A stretch of 64,000 bases of DNA from Dehalobacter sp. DCM (GTDB lineage: Bacteria > Bacillota > Desulfitobacteriia > Desulfitobacteriales > Syntrophobotulaceae): assembly GCF_024972775.1 (NCBI RefSeq), contig NZ_CP092282.1:2287001-2351000 (forward strand). Direction: 5' to 3'. A model generated the notes under the pieces. That model saw nothing but the letters and a program-made list of their open reading frames with translations, was not told the origin of the DNA and did not search any database. How positions within the stretch are numbered: position 1 is the first letter of the stretch; every line of letters starts with the position of its first letter. The translations under genes were made by a program, and so were the position numbers. This document shows, in pieces, positions 10,892 through 19,862 of the stretch.

Positions 10892-11846
10892 ATGGGGAAA
10901 TTAGCTCCTCAAGCGCATTCTCCACCGTTTTGCGGTTTATTTCCAAATACTCGGGAGTTAATCCCGATTCCAGGATTTTGCGGTAAATAAAGCCGCGATT
11001 GTCATCTTTCGGACTTGGACTGCTGATCATCAAACTGTTTTCTTTGAGAAATACACGATAGCCCGGAAGTAATTCTTGCAGACGGTTCAGCATCGTCGCG
11101 ATGTGATTATCCCGAATTATAACTTCGATTTTGTCATACTTCAGACGCAGCGCTTTAACCGTTCCGGTGTAAATCAGACTGCCGTTTTTAATCACCGCCG
11201 AGTGGGTACAAGCCTTCTCCACCAGAAGGCTGTCTGGTGTCCCGAGGATGAGCGTCTTTTCTTTTTCCTTGGTGAATGCTGCGATACCAGAAATCGCATT
11301 AATCAAGATGTCATCAAATTCATATTCGGGAAGATTGAAAACAATGATCCGGCTATCGGAGTAAGCGGCGGCAAGCAAAGCGATAACTGCCTTTTCCTCC
11401 TTGGTCAGCTGATGGTTTAGGGTGAGGGTAAGATGGCCTAGTCCGATTTTTATCATAAATTCAAAAAGCTGTTCCTGAAGTTCAACCTTATTCATCTTCA
11501 TTTTGGCCGTAGCGAACATCAGAAATTCCAGCGCTTTCATATTGTTATAAACCATTTCCGAACTGCCGATATAAAAAACATGATTAAGAATAATTCGTTT
11601 ATGCCGGATCATACCGCGCTCAACCAAAACGCACCGGCCGCGGTCATAAGGTTTGATATTGGCGATAATCTCCAGCAGAAGCTTGATTTCATAAAGCGAA
11701 GGCCCTATCAATCCCCATACTTCAGATTTGCGGATGAGCAGGTCGATATCTTTCAACACCGGCCGGGGACTTTCTCCGTTTTTTAAAAAATGTTGGCGCG
11801 ACGAGATATTTTCCATAAATACATAGAACTCTGGGCCCTGTGCCAT
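10875..11846 (-). CDS. ABC ATPase-like protein lacking nucleotide-binding motifs
   Basis: A 323-residue protein that follows the ABC ATPase fold plan, but every catalytic motif is altered. The Walker A position reads GPSLYEIKLL (no Gly-Lys-Ser/Thr), the signature region is LTKEEKAVIALLAAAYSD instead of LSGGE, and the Walker B end is IIVFNLPEY instead of LLLDEP. The switch His is not evident. The C-terminal 90 residues resemble the tail domain of ABC-2 type ATPases. It is probably a pseudo-ATPase partner of the overlapping membrane protein downstream. The start is ATG 11846 after GGGGAA. It sits 20 bp after sipW in the same operon, so a role in export or assembly of the SipW-class proteins is likely but inferred. 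Confidence 0.6.
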   Translation of the reverse strand: MAQGPEFYVFMENISSRQHFLKNGESPRPVLKDIDLLIRKSEVWGLIGPSLYEIKLLLEIIANIKPYDRGRCVLVERGMIRHKRIILNHVFYIGSSEMVYNNMKALEFLMFATAKMKMNKVELQEQLFEFMIKIGLGHLTLTLNHQLTKEEKAVIALLAAAYSDSRIIVFNLPEYEFDDILINAISGIAAFTKEKEKTLILGTPDSLLVEKACTHSAVIKNGSLIYTGTVKALRLKYDKIEVIIRDNHIATMLNRLQELLPGYRVFLKENSLMISSPSPKDDNRGFIYRKILESGLTPEYLEINRKTVENALEELISPYDLYQ

Positions 11847-11866
11847 CGTAAAATTCCCCGCGTATC

Positions 11867-12379
11867 TTATGTTAACGGTACTTTGGCGATATAAACCCCA
11901 ATCACTCTGTCCGGCGTAAGCAGATTCGGATCTACTGTATTCTGGGGATTATCGCCTTTGGTTTGATAGCCGATTTGGCCATTCCCTGACGTGACAACGC
12001 CAACGATGCGGTGCGTGACAATTTTATCTGACAATGTCCGGAAGGTAACGATGGTGTCTTCTTTCAAAGTGCCAGGATCTTTGGGCTTATGACTGAGGAT
12101 TACCGATCCGGTTTTTAGCGTTGGCTCCATACTCCCAGATTCAATCAAAAAAAGCGCGTATCCGCCTATACTGGGAATTTCCCCTCTGCTTTTTGTTATA
12201 TTAATTGAAATAATGGCCCCGACTAGCAAAACAACGGTGCTTAAAAACAGGACCTGTCCTACAGTTTCTAGCGGTGGTCTTCTTTTTCTCACGATACCCT
12301 GCAGTTTTTGTTTTTCCTTCAGGATCTCCCGGCGCATTTCTTCAATTTGTTCCTGAGTGGTATATTTCGTCTGGGACAT
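11867..12379 (-). CDS. sipW: Signal peptidase I, SipW type
   Basis: A 170-residue ER-type signal peptidase. One TM (about 40-62) follows a charged, coiled N-terminus. The catalytic Ser lies in IESGSMEPTL (about 80-90), and the His that replaces the usual Lys base lies in VTHRIVG, as in SipW and archaeal/eukaryotic enzymes. SipW processes the special signal peptides of TasA/camelysin proteins, and three such proteins are encoded just upstream (13-14.3 kb). The end of the protein lacks the usual second C-terminal TM, so it is on the short side. It lies between the substrate genes and the pseudo-ATPase/fusion pair, all on the minus strand. A terminator-like hairpin separates it from the substrate gene before it. 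Confidence 0.9.
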   Translation of the reverse strand: MSQTKYTTQEQIEEMRREILKEKQKLQGIVRKRRPPLETVGQVLFLSTVVLLVGAIISINITKSRGEIPSIGGYALFLIESGSMEPTLKTGSVILSHKPKDPGTLKEDTIVTFRTLSDKIVTHRIVGVVTSGNGQIGYQTKGDNPQNTVDPNLLTPDRVIGVYIAKVPLT

Positions 12380-12460
12380 AGACTAACCTGGCCTTCTTAA
12401 TTTGCCTTTTGTAACCGTTTAATACTATTATATCCCGCCGGTACTAAAAAAATCAGAAAT

Positions 12461-12496
12461 GCCAAAAAACCAGGAATGCATGCATTCTGGCTTTTT
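12461..12496 (-). terminator. Intrinsic terminator or attenuator between the camelysin gene and sipW
   Basis: Around the 12-bp palindrome AATGCATGCATT, the arms CCAG/CTGG and flanking A and T tracts form a hairpin that could act in either direction. Because sipW continues on the same strand 80 bp later, partial termination would make the substrates more abundant than the peptidase. Confidence 0.65.
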
Positions 12497-12534
12497 GATA
12501 ATTGGCTTTTTTATTTTGTCATATATACCGTCGT

Positions 12535-13065
12535 CTACTTCTGTGTCCCGAGTACAGACACTTTGACAGCTGTACCATAACTTGTTCCTGCATAGCTACT
12601 GTCAACGTCATTATTGCTGGGCCAGTTAACAGATACAGAGTACGTTTTCTCTTGGCCGGCGGCATTCAGGGGAAATTCATCGGTAAACTGGATTTTACCG
12701 TTTGAAGTGACGGTACCAACGACTTTTCCCGTGGAATCTTTGACGGTAACGACCAACGGCGCGATGGCTGTTTTGCCGTCGGCAGCCAGAATATCAATGC
12801 TAAAATCAAGGTTCATGGCTGTTTCACTGACGACAGAACCGTTATAGTTCTTTACGCTGTACAGCCAATTCACTGTTTCCCCGGGGGCTGTTTTTATATT
12901 TTTAGTAAATGAATCCGTGCCGCCTTTTAACAGAACGAATTCTTTGGCGATGACGTTACCTTCAGCGATGTTATCTACTTTAGTCGTATACATAGCCAGG
13001 GTTCCTGCAATGATGGATGTTGTTAAAACGAGAACCAGGGCGATCATCATTGATAATTTTTTCAC
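12535..13065 (-). CDS. SipW-dependent camelysin/TasA-like secreted protein
   Basis: A 176-residue secreted protein with a SipW-class signal peptide: KK, a 16-residue hydrophobic core, then AGTLAMYT around residues 18-26. The mature part (FVLLKGGTDSF... PGETVNWLYSVKNY...) follows the TasA/CalY immunoglobulin-like fold that forms extracellular fibres or surface layers. The start is GTG 13065, placed by GGAGG five to ten bases upstream; an in-frame ATG at 13140 would add 25 residues in front of the signal peptide and is less likely. It is clearly paralogous to the N-terminal half of the protein encoded at 13.4-14.3 kb (same MYTT, VAKEF, YAG...GT blocks). Likely a SipW substrate and matrix component. 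Confidence 0.8.
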   Translation of the reverse strand: MKKLSMMIALVLVLTTSIIAGTLAMYTTKVDNIAEGNVIAKEFVLLKGGTDSFTKNIKTAPGETVNWLYSVKNYNGSVVSETAMNLDFSIDILAADGKTAIAPLVVTVKDSTGKVVGTVTSNGKIQFTDEFPLNAAGQEKTYSVSVNWPSNNDVDSSYAGTSYGTAVKVSVLGTQK

Positions 13066-13168
13066 AAAATAACCTCCGTTAAATTGATAGTATTTTATAC
13101 GATTTAATTTCCCACTATGGCTCTGCTTCCAATTTTTCATTGATAATACTTACATTCTTCTAAGCACG

Positions 13169-13324
13169 TTACTGCTTCACAGCTGATTCTTGCAGCCGAC
13201 TCTTATCAGGGATAATACTTATGCCAAAGTTGGAGACAGTGGTATAGCTGGAAAGAGAGCTTACGGTTAGAGAAATAAATAATATCGTGCATAAGGCCAG
13301 TACCAGCAAAATTTTATACCTCAT
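13169..13324 (-). CDS. Small SipW-class leader protein, 51 residues
   Basis: A 51-residue ORF from ATG 13324, eight bases after CGGAGG. It has a Lys-rich start, a hydrophobic core (about 5-24) and then SSYTTVSNFGISIIPDKS, which echoes the end of the SipW-class signals beside it but lacks the full GTLAMYT cleavage box. After cleavage only about 25 residues would remain. It lies between the two camelysin genes on the same strand. It could be a small fibre subunit, an assembly anchor, or a remnant of a third camelysin gene; the good ribosome site argues for real translation. Confidence 0.55.
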   Translation of the reverse strand: MRYKILLVLALCTILFISLTVSSLSSYTTVSNFGISIIPDKSRLQESAVKQ

Positions 13325-13371
13325 CTGTCTACCTCCGGAACGAAGAATATAATATGGGTTCACTCAATCGC

Positions 13372-14337
13372 TTAATCCAAAGATGATTTATTGAACTGAC
13401 AAGTCAGATCGACGTCGGTTATACCGCTGGTATTGCTTCCGCCAATAAGGATATTCTGAATAGCTTCGTTCCCCATCCCTTTAGCGATTCCGCCAAAGGA
13501 GATACTTTGCCCGGGCTGAATAGTGTCCGTCGCGGTATTGTTATAATTGGGATTACCGAACGTATAAGATCCTTGCGGGGAATTGGAAACGAGTACGGCA
13601 TTCCAGTAGTTATCTGAAAGCCTGTTAGTAGTAAGAGAAAATGCCATGTTCCAACTGGTTATCGGGGTCAATGTGTTATTGGTAACGGTTATTTTGTATT
13701 GATACTGATAGTTATGGCTTTGCCCGTTTTGCCATGGGACTGTGGTTTCATATTTCACGCTGACTTGTTTTTGCTGCGGCGAGTTTTCATGGTCTGAACC
13801 CGTCAGCGGAACCTGTGAGGCGACGGCTGCGACATTGACTGTAGTACCGAAGTTGCTGCCCGCGTAATTGATATCATTTTGTCTATTGCCCGGCCATTGA
13901 ATTTCAACAATATAGTCCTTGAACTGGCCGGCTGCTGCCAGAGGAAATGTCCCCAGGACATCCAATGTGCCAACTCCGTCGATGCTGTTGAGTGTATTCC
14001 CGTTGCCATCTTTGATGATAACCTTTAATGGCGTGATTGCATTTTTACCGGGTGAAGACTGGACATTAAACGTGAGTTTATAATATAGATCCGTCTCTGT
14101 AATAACCTGGTTTTGATAATTTTTTACTTTAAAACGCCAACTGACAGTTTCTGACGGTGCTATTTTTATGCCTTGCTGGAATGTATCGGTACCGTCGCCC
14201 AAAAAAATGAATTCTTTGGCCACAACACTGCCGTCTGCCAAATTATCGATGGAAGTGGTATACATGGCAAGTGTTCCAGCGACAACCGAGCTTAGTATCG
14301 TTAAAAGCAAGATGGATAACAAGATAATTTTTCTCAT
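13372..14337 (-). CDS. SipW-dependent camelysin-like protein with C-terminal CBM2-like domain
   Basis: 321 residues in two parts. Residues 1-28 are a SipW-class signal (SVVAGTLAMYT) and 29-185 a TasA/camelysin-like domain with VAKEFIFLG and YAGSNFGTTVNV. After a polar linker (about 186-205) comes a domain of about 115 residues with the pattern of family 2 carbohydrate-binding modules: YKITVTNN, the pair of Trp in ITSWNMAFSL and DNYWNAVL, PNYNNT, and the IQPGQSISFGG end. This could anchor a fibre or matrix protein to a polysaccharide. ATG 14337 has a perfect GGAGGTGA. It is the first gene of the operon, 65-90 bp after a sigma-A promoter with an unusual inverted repeat. Confidence 0.8.
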   Translation of the reverse strand: MRKIILLSILLLTILSSVVAGTLAMYTTSIDNLADGSVVAKEFIFLGDGTDTFQQGIKIAPSETVSWRFKVKNYQNQVITETDLYYKLTFNVQSSPGKNAITPLKVIIKDGNGNTLNSIDGVGTLDVLGTFPLAAAGQFKDYIVEIQWPGNRQNDINYAGSNFGTTVNVAAVASQVPLTGSDHENSPQQKQVSVKYETTVPWQNGQSHNYQYQYKITVTNNTLTPITSWNMAFSLTTNRLSDNYWNAVLVSNSPQGSYTFGNPNYNNTATDTIQPGQSISFGGIAKGMGNEAIQNILIGGSNTSGITDVDLTCQFNKSSLD

Positions 14338-14640
14338 AAATCACCTCCGGATGCTTTAATAACAAATTTAAAATGAAAAAAAGACGTATTTAAATAAAAA
14401 AAGACGTAATTTTTTTATGCTGTGTCAGAATATCATGGGCAAAAAATTACGTCAACTTGTATATATAGGAAGTATTGGCAGTGTTTGTTTAATCCCGATT
14501 CCGTGTTGCTCAACGATAACTTATAAGATCTAATTCTACTAAGCAAGATTATTAAAATAAAAAAACCGGCAATTTTAATACACTATCTGGAGTTTTTGAA
14601 ATCACGGGATCTTACGGCTTAAGAGATGTAAGAGTGACCG
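14338..14640. other. Intergenic region upstream of the SipW operon
   Basis: This 303-bp gap carries the ribosome site and promoter of the operon (described separately) and, at 14560-14640, AT-rich DNA downstream of the His-rich gene. No terminator with a strong stem is seen for that gene boundary. No ORF is seen. Confidence 0.5.
14404..14456 (-). promoter_or_regulatory. Sigma-A promoter of the SipW operon inside a large inverted repeat
   Basis: Read on the minus strand: -35 TTGACG (14451-14456), 17-bp spacer, -10 TATTCT (14428-14433). The 13-bp arms GACGTAATTTTTT (14442-14454 on minus) and its perfect complement (14404-14416) flank the -10. The distal arm lies in the transcript leader and is followed by a T tract, then by a second partial copy (14384-14392 region). 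The arrangement suggests an operator or a promoter-proximal attenuator. Confidence 0.6.
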
Positions 14641-15471
<831 letters not shown>

Positions 15472-15577
15472 CCGTTTACTCCTTAATTTTCTTCTGTGAT
15501 CAATTTGTGACCGGTATATAACGTCCTATGGTATAATAATACAATAATATCATGGCAAGAGGAAGGGAGACCAGATA

Positions 15578-16351
15578 GTGCTTAGTGTTGAGGGGATCAG
15601 TAAGCAATTTACCCGCACGGTGAAAATAAACCGCCGCCAGACCAAAAAAGAAGAGTTCTATGCGGTCGCTGACATGCGATTCCGGGTGGAAGCCGGTGAT
15701 ATCTTTGGGATTCTCGGTCCGAACGGGGCAGGGAAGACGACGCTGCTGCGGATGATGGGAGGGATCATGACCCCCACAGCCGGTTCCATCGCCATCAACG
15801 GCTTAAAATTCAATGATGATCCGAATCGCTACAAACGGTCTATCGGTTATTTATCAGGGAATACCAAATTGTACGGCCGCATGAGCCCCAGAGAGTTAAT
15901 GACCATTTTCAGTGACCTTTATGATTTGCCGAAGCACGAAGCCGAGCAGCGGATCGAAGAAATCATCGCGGTCCTCAATCTGCATGATTTTGTTGACAAT
16001 CGCATCGAAAATTTATCCACCGGGCAGACCCAGCGGGTGTCTATCGCACGCTGCTTGATTCATACGCCCGCGTTATACATATTTGACGAACCGACTCTGG
16101 GCTTGGATGTTCTCAGCAGCCAATCCATTATCGATTTTATGCTGAAGGAAAGCAAACAGGGCAAAGGCGTCGTTTATTCCACCCACTATATGGAGGAAGC
16201 GGAAAATATCTGCAACAAAATTCTCCTCATTCATAAAGGAACCGCCATTGCCCAGGGAACTCCCGCCGGTTTGAAGGAAGCTACCGGAACGAACCATATT
16301 CGGGACGCTTTCATCGCACTGATCAAAGAGAGGGGGGAATACCATGAATAG
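15578..16351 (+). CDS. natA: ABC transporter ATPase, NatA-like
   Basis: A 257-residue ATPase with Walker A GPNGAGKTT (about 49-57), a signature LSTGQTQRVSIARCL, Walker B FDEPTLGLDV and a switch His in STHYMEEAE. It resembles NatA of the Na+-extruding NatAB exporter. Its stop overlaps the start of the permease gene by 8 bp, so the two form a translationally coupled pair. The start is GTG 15578 behind GAAGGGAG. The loop VKINRRQTKKEEFYAV before the first strand is a feature of this clade. Substrate (Na+ versus another compound) is inferred from family only. Confidence 0.8.
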   Translation: MLSVEGISKQFTRTVKINRRQTKKEEFYAVADMRFRVEAGDIFGILGPNGAGKTTLLRMMGGIMTPTAGSIAINGLKFNDDPNRYKRSIGYLSGNTKLYGRMSPRELMTIFSDLYDLPKHEAEQRIEEIIAVLNLHDFVDNRIENLSTGQTQRVSIARCLIHTPALYIFDEPTLGLDVLSSQSIIDFMLKESKQGKGVVYSTHYMEEAENICNKILLIHKGTAIAQGTPAGLKEATGTNHIRDAFIALIKERGEYHE

Positions 16352-18374
16352 CCTCCGTTTTAGAGCGTTAAAAGCGGTTTTTAAGAAGGAGATCCTGGAT
16401 GTTATCCGGGACAAACGGACCTTGGCCATCATGATTTTGATGCCCCTCATTCTCTATCCGGCCCTGATGCTGGGTGTTTCTCAGGCGATGACGCTGCTGA
16501 TGGAATCCCGGGAAGAAAAAGTGCTCAGCGTGGCTTTTGATTTTCCTGTGGACAGCCGTCTGGCCGGCTTGCTTGAAAATAGCAGCCAAGAGTATAAACT
16601 GGACGTCATTCCTGCGGCGGATCCAGGCAAAGCGCTGGCTGAAAAAAAGATCATGTCCTATGTGACCCGGGAGACTGTGAACGGAAAAGATACCTATAAA
16701 ATTGTATATAAATCCTCGGAATCCGAAACCCAAATGGCTTCCCAGCGACTGGAAGACCTCCTGAAGGATTATAAGCTGCTGCTTACCCAGGAGGCGATAG
16801 AAAAAGCCGGTCTGAATGCGGAGAACGTCATGAATCCGATTGATTTTTCCTATGTGGATACGGCTGTCGATGAGGAAAAGACAGGGACATTGCTGGGAAT
16901 CATGCTGCCTTATCTGTTGATTGTCGCCTTAGTAACCGGCGCCATGTATCCGGCTATCGACGTGACGGCAGGGGAAAAGGAGCGGGGAACACTGGAGACG
17001 CTGCTGACCCTGCCGGTCAGTAATCTGGAGCTGATGGGCGGTAAGTTCCTGGCAGTGGCCTTGGTGGCAGTAGGCTCCGCCATTCTGAACTGTATCTCAC
17101 TGACGATTGTCGGCGTTATGATGATGAACAGCATCAGTTCCCAGGCCCCTACGGGAGGATTGGCGCTCCGTCTGGATCCGGGCTCGATGATTGTTCCGTT
17201 TTTGATCATTTTGGTCTGTATTATTGTTTTTGCTTTATTCGTCAGTGCGATTATCCTGTGTGTGACGTCGCTGGCGAAAAGCTTTAAAGAAGCCAACAAT
17301 TATCTGACACCGGTGATGATTCTGTTTATGCTCCCGGCGTTTGCTAATATGATCCCCGAAGTGACGTTGACACCGGTGACCTCGGCGATCCCCGTCGTTA
17401 ATATTTCCTTGCTCATTCGGGATGCGCTGATGATGAAATACAATGCCCTTAATATTGCCATTGTCCTGATTAGTACCATGGGCTATGCCCTGATTGCGGT
17501 TATTCTTCTGGCCCGGATTCATAATTCGGAGAATCTGATGTTCGGAACCGGCGGGGATATTAATTTTCTGGGGAAACGAAGCCATATTATCCGCGGCAGT
17601 AAAATCAATCCGGGAGATGCGGTCATCCTCTATGTTGTCGGACTTTTGCTGCTCTTTTATCTGAGTTCGTTTTTCTATTTGAAGTTGGGTGCCTTTCATT
17701 CGCTTATCCCTACCCAGGGAATCATTTTACTGCTGCCGGTCTTAGCCGCCGCCTATCTGAAAGCGGATCTGCGTGAGACCTTCAAGCTTAGAATGCCCCG
17801 GGGAAGAGATATCCTCGGAGGAATCGTCTTATGGATGGGTGCGTTTATTCTGGCGAACATCGTCGGCAATCTTCTGTTGGAATTATTTCCTCAGAATAAT
17901 GACGTCGTCAGTCAGCTGGAAGCTATCCTGAAAGGGGATACCCTCTGGAAAACCCTGGTAGTGGTTGCCCTGCTGCCAGCGATATGTGAAGAGCTGTTCT
18001 TCCGCGGCTTCATCTTTTCCTCGCTGGAAGGAAGAATGAAACCCGCTGTCTCCATCTTTCTGACCGGCTTGATGTTTGCCATTTACCATCTCGACCTGAT
18101 TCGGATTGCGCCGACGTTTATTCTTGGCGTATTATTCACCTTGGCTTTATACCGTACCCGATCTATCGTGGTGACGATGCTGATGCATTTTCTCAACAAT
18201 GCCGTGGCGGTTATCACGCTGTTTTATCCGCAAACGGCGGCAAGTGCTGATCCGTTAACAGGAATCACCAGCAACCTGGCGGTACAGTCCGTCATTTATA
18301 TTCTTGTCGCGGCCGTATTAATAGGGATCGGCTCAAACATTCTGAAGCCGTCGCGGCCCAACGTTCCAGTGTAA
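16344..18374 (+). CDS. NatB-like ABC permease fused to a CPBP intramembrane protease
   Basis: 676 residues. The first about 400 follow the ABC-2/NatB permease plan: a TM near 30-50, a large extracytoplasmic domain to about 190, then six TMs with the conserved AGEKERGTLETLLTLP block. Residues about 430-670 are a CPBP (Abi/CAAX-protease) domain: EELFFRG (about 547), FAIYH (about 577) and HFLNN (about 612) supply the expected metal-binding Glu and His. The fusion is a known arrangement in Firmicutes; whether the protease acts on a peptide exported by NatAB is not established. It is coupled to natA upstream. No further gene follows for 158 bp. Confidence 0.8.
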   Translation: MNSLRFRALKAVFKKEILDVIRDKRTLAIMILMPLILYPALMLGVSQAMTLLMESREEKVLSVAFDFPVDSRLAGLLENSSQEYKLDVIPAADPGKALAEKKIMSYVTRETVNGKDTYKIVYKSSESETQMASQRLEDLLKDYKLLLTQEAIEKAGLNAENVMNPIDFSYVDTAVDEEKTGTLLGIMLPYLLIVALVTGAMYPAIDVTAGEKERGTLETLLTLPVSNLELMGGKFLAVALVAVGSAILNCISLTIVGVMMMNSISSQAPTGGLALRLDPGSMIVPFLIILVCIIVFALFVSAIILCVTSLAKSFKEANNYLTPVMILFMLPAFANMIPEVTLTPVTSAIPVVNISLLIRDALMMKYNALNIAIVLISTMGYALIAVILLARIHNSENLMFGTGGDINFLGKRSHIIRGSKINPGDAVILYVVGLLLLFYLSSFFYLKLGAFHSLIPTQGIILLLPVLAAAYLKADLRETFKLRMPRGRDILGGIVLWMGAFILANIVGNLLLELFPQNNDVVSQLEAILKGDTLWKTLVVVALLPAICEELFFRGFIFSSLEGRMKPAVSIFLTGLMFAIYHLDLIRIAPTFILGVLFTLALYRTRSIVVTMLMHFLNNAVAVITLFYPQTAASADPLTGITSNLAVQSVIYILVAAVLIGIGSNILKPSRPNVPV

Positions 18375-18532
18375 TCCAGTATAGCTTTCTATTATTTCGA
18401 TTATCTGTGTTTGTTTCTATTTATGGTGCGTTACCATGAATTTGGCTAACATATTCTTTGAGGCAAGACGATAAAATGAGTAATAAGCCGGCAATCGTTT
18501 GAAATCATTAATAGGCTACGGAGGAAAAAACG

Positions 18533-19852
18533 TTGCAAAAAACATATGTCTTGGACACCAGTGTACTGCTTCACGACCCGAACGCGCTTTATAACTTCGA
18601 GGAAAACACGGTCGTGATCCCTTATGCCGTATTGGAAGAGTTAGCGAAGAAGAAAAGCCAAGTCAGCAATATCGGCCAGGCTGTAAGAGATGTGATTAAA
18701 AATTTAGACGACCTGCGCAAGCAGGGGAATTTGGCGGTAGGGATTCAATTGCCCTCCGGCGGAATGCTCCGCATCGAACTGAATAATATCAGTCCGATGC
18801 GTCTGCCGACTTCCGCAGACAGTCTTCTCATCGATAACCGTATCCTCAATGTGACGCTCAATTTGGCCAAAACGGAAGACTTTCCGGTCATCCTGGTTAC
18901 CAAAGATATGACCATGCGCGTTAAAGCCGATACGCTGGGCATTCGCTGTGAAGATTACCATAATGATAAGGTTTTTCTGCCGCCGGTTGAAGCAGACATT
19001 GAAACCATAAGGTTAAATGAAGTCCAAATCAATGAATTATTTAATAAAGGCGTGATTCCGGCAGAAAAAGCGGTTGTACCCAATTGTTGTATACGCGGCG
19101 TCATCGCTGACGGATCGTATCTGCCGCTGGTTTCCTCGCCGACGGGGGAGATGCTGCACTATACCTTTACTCATCGCGAACAAACCTGGGGTATCGCCCC
19201 AAAGAATCAGGAACAAAGCTGGGCCTTGACTATGCTCAATAATCCGGAAATCACCCTGGTTAACCTGATGGGACCGGCGGGAACCGGCAAGACGCTCTTA
19301 GCCTTAGCCAGCGGTCTGGAGCAAACGGTTAATCATGAGGTGTATAACCGCATCCTCTGTGCGCGACCGCTGATTCCCTTTGGCAAAGACATCGGTTATC
19401 TGCCCGGAGAAAAGGATGACAAGGTCCGGCCGTATATGCAGCCGATATATGATAACCTGGAGCTTCTGTTAAATCCCAAACGGGATAAAGGCAAGGGGAA
19501 AGAGGCCTATGTGGACAGCGCCATCGACCTCCTGAAGAAAAAGGGCCAGCTGGATATTGAGGTGCTGACCTACATTCGGGGTAGAAGCATCCCGAACCAG
19601 TTTATTATCATTGATGAAGCTCAGAACTTATCTGCCCATGAAATTAAGACCATTGTTACCCGGGCGGGGGAGGGCAGCAAGATCGTCCTCTGTGGGGACC
19701 CCGACCAAATCGACCATCCGTATCTGGACAAAGAAAGCAACGGAATGACCCATGCCGCCCATCGCTTGAAAGGGGAATCCTTCTACGGCCAGGTAAGACT
19801 GGTACAGGGTGAACGGAGCAGAATGGCGACGATCGCAGCGGAGAAATTGTAG
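18533..19852 (+). CDS. PIN-PhoH family ribonuclease/ATPase
   Basis: 439 residues: an N-terminal PIN nuclease domain (1-130, DTSVLLHDPNAL, acidic residues in EELAKKK and a late DxTMRVKAD) and a C-terminal PhoH P-loop ATPase (about 215-439) with Walker A GPAGTGKTLLA near 247 and Walker B FIIIDEAQN. This is the YlaK/PhoH2 architecture, shown in other bacteria to be an ATP-dependent RNA unwinding nuclease. The start is TTG 18533, eight bases after GGAGG. It ends 10 bp from the convergent bceB stop, with no visible terminator between. Confidence 0.9.
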   Translation: MQKTYVLDTSVLLHDPNALYNFEENTVVIPYAVLEELAKKKSQVSNIGQAVRDVIKNLDDLRKQGNLAVGIQLPSGGMLRIELNNISPMRLPTSADSLLIDNRILNVTLNLAKTEDFPVILVTKDMTMRVKADTLGIRCEDYHNDKVFLPPVEADIETIRLNEVQINELFNKGVIPAEKAVVPNCCIRGVIADGSYLPLVSSPTGEMLHYTFTHREQTWGIAPKNQEQSWALTMLNNPEITLVNLMGPAGTGKTLLALASGLEQTVNHEVYNRILCARPLIPFGKDIGYLPGEKDDKVRPYMQPIYDNLELLLNPKRDKGKGKEAYVDSAIDLLKKKGQLDIEVLTYIRGRSIPNQFIIIDEAQNLSAHEIKTIVTRAGEGSKIVLCGDPDQIDHPYLDKESNGMTHAAHRLKGESFYGQVRLVQGERSRMATIAAEKL

Positions 19853-19862
19853 GGTATTTGTA

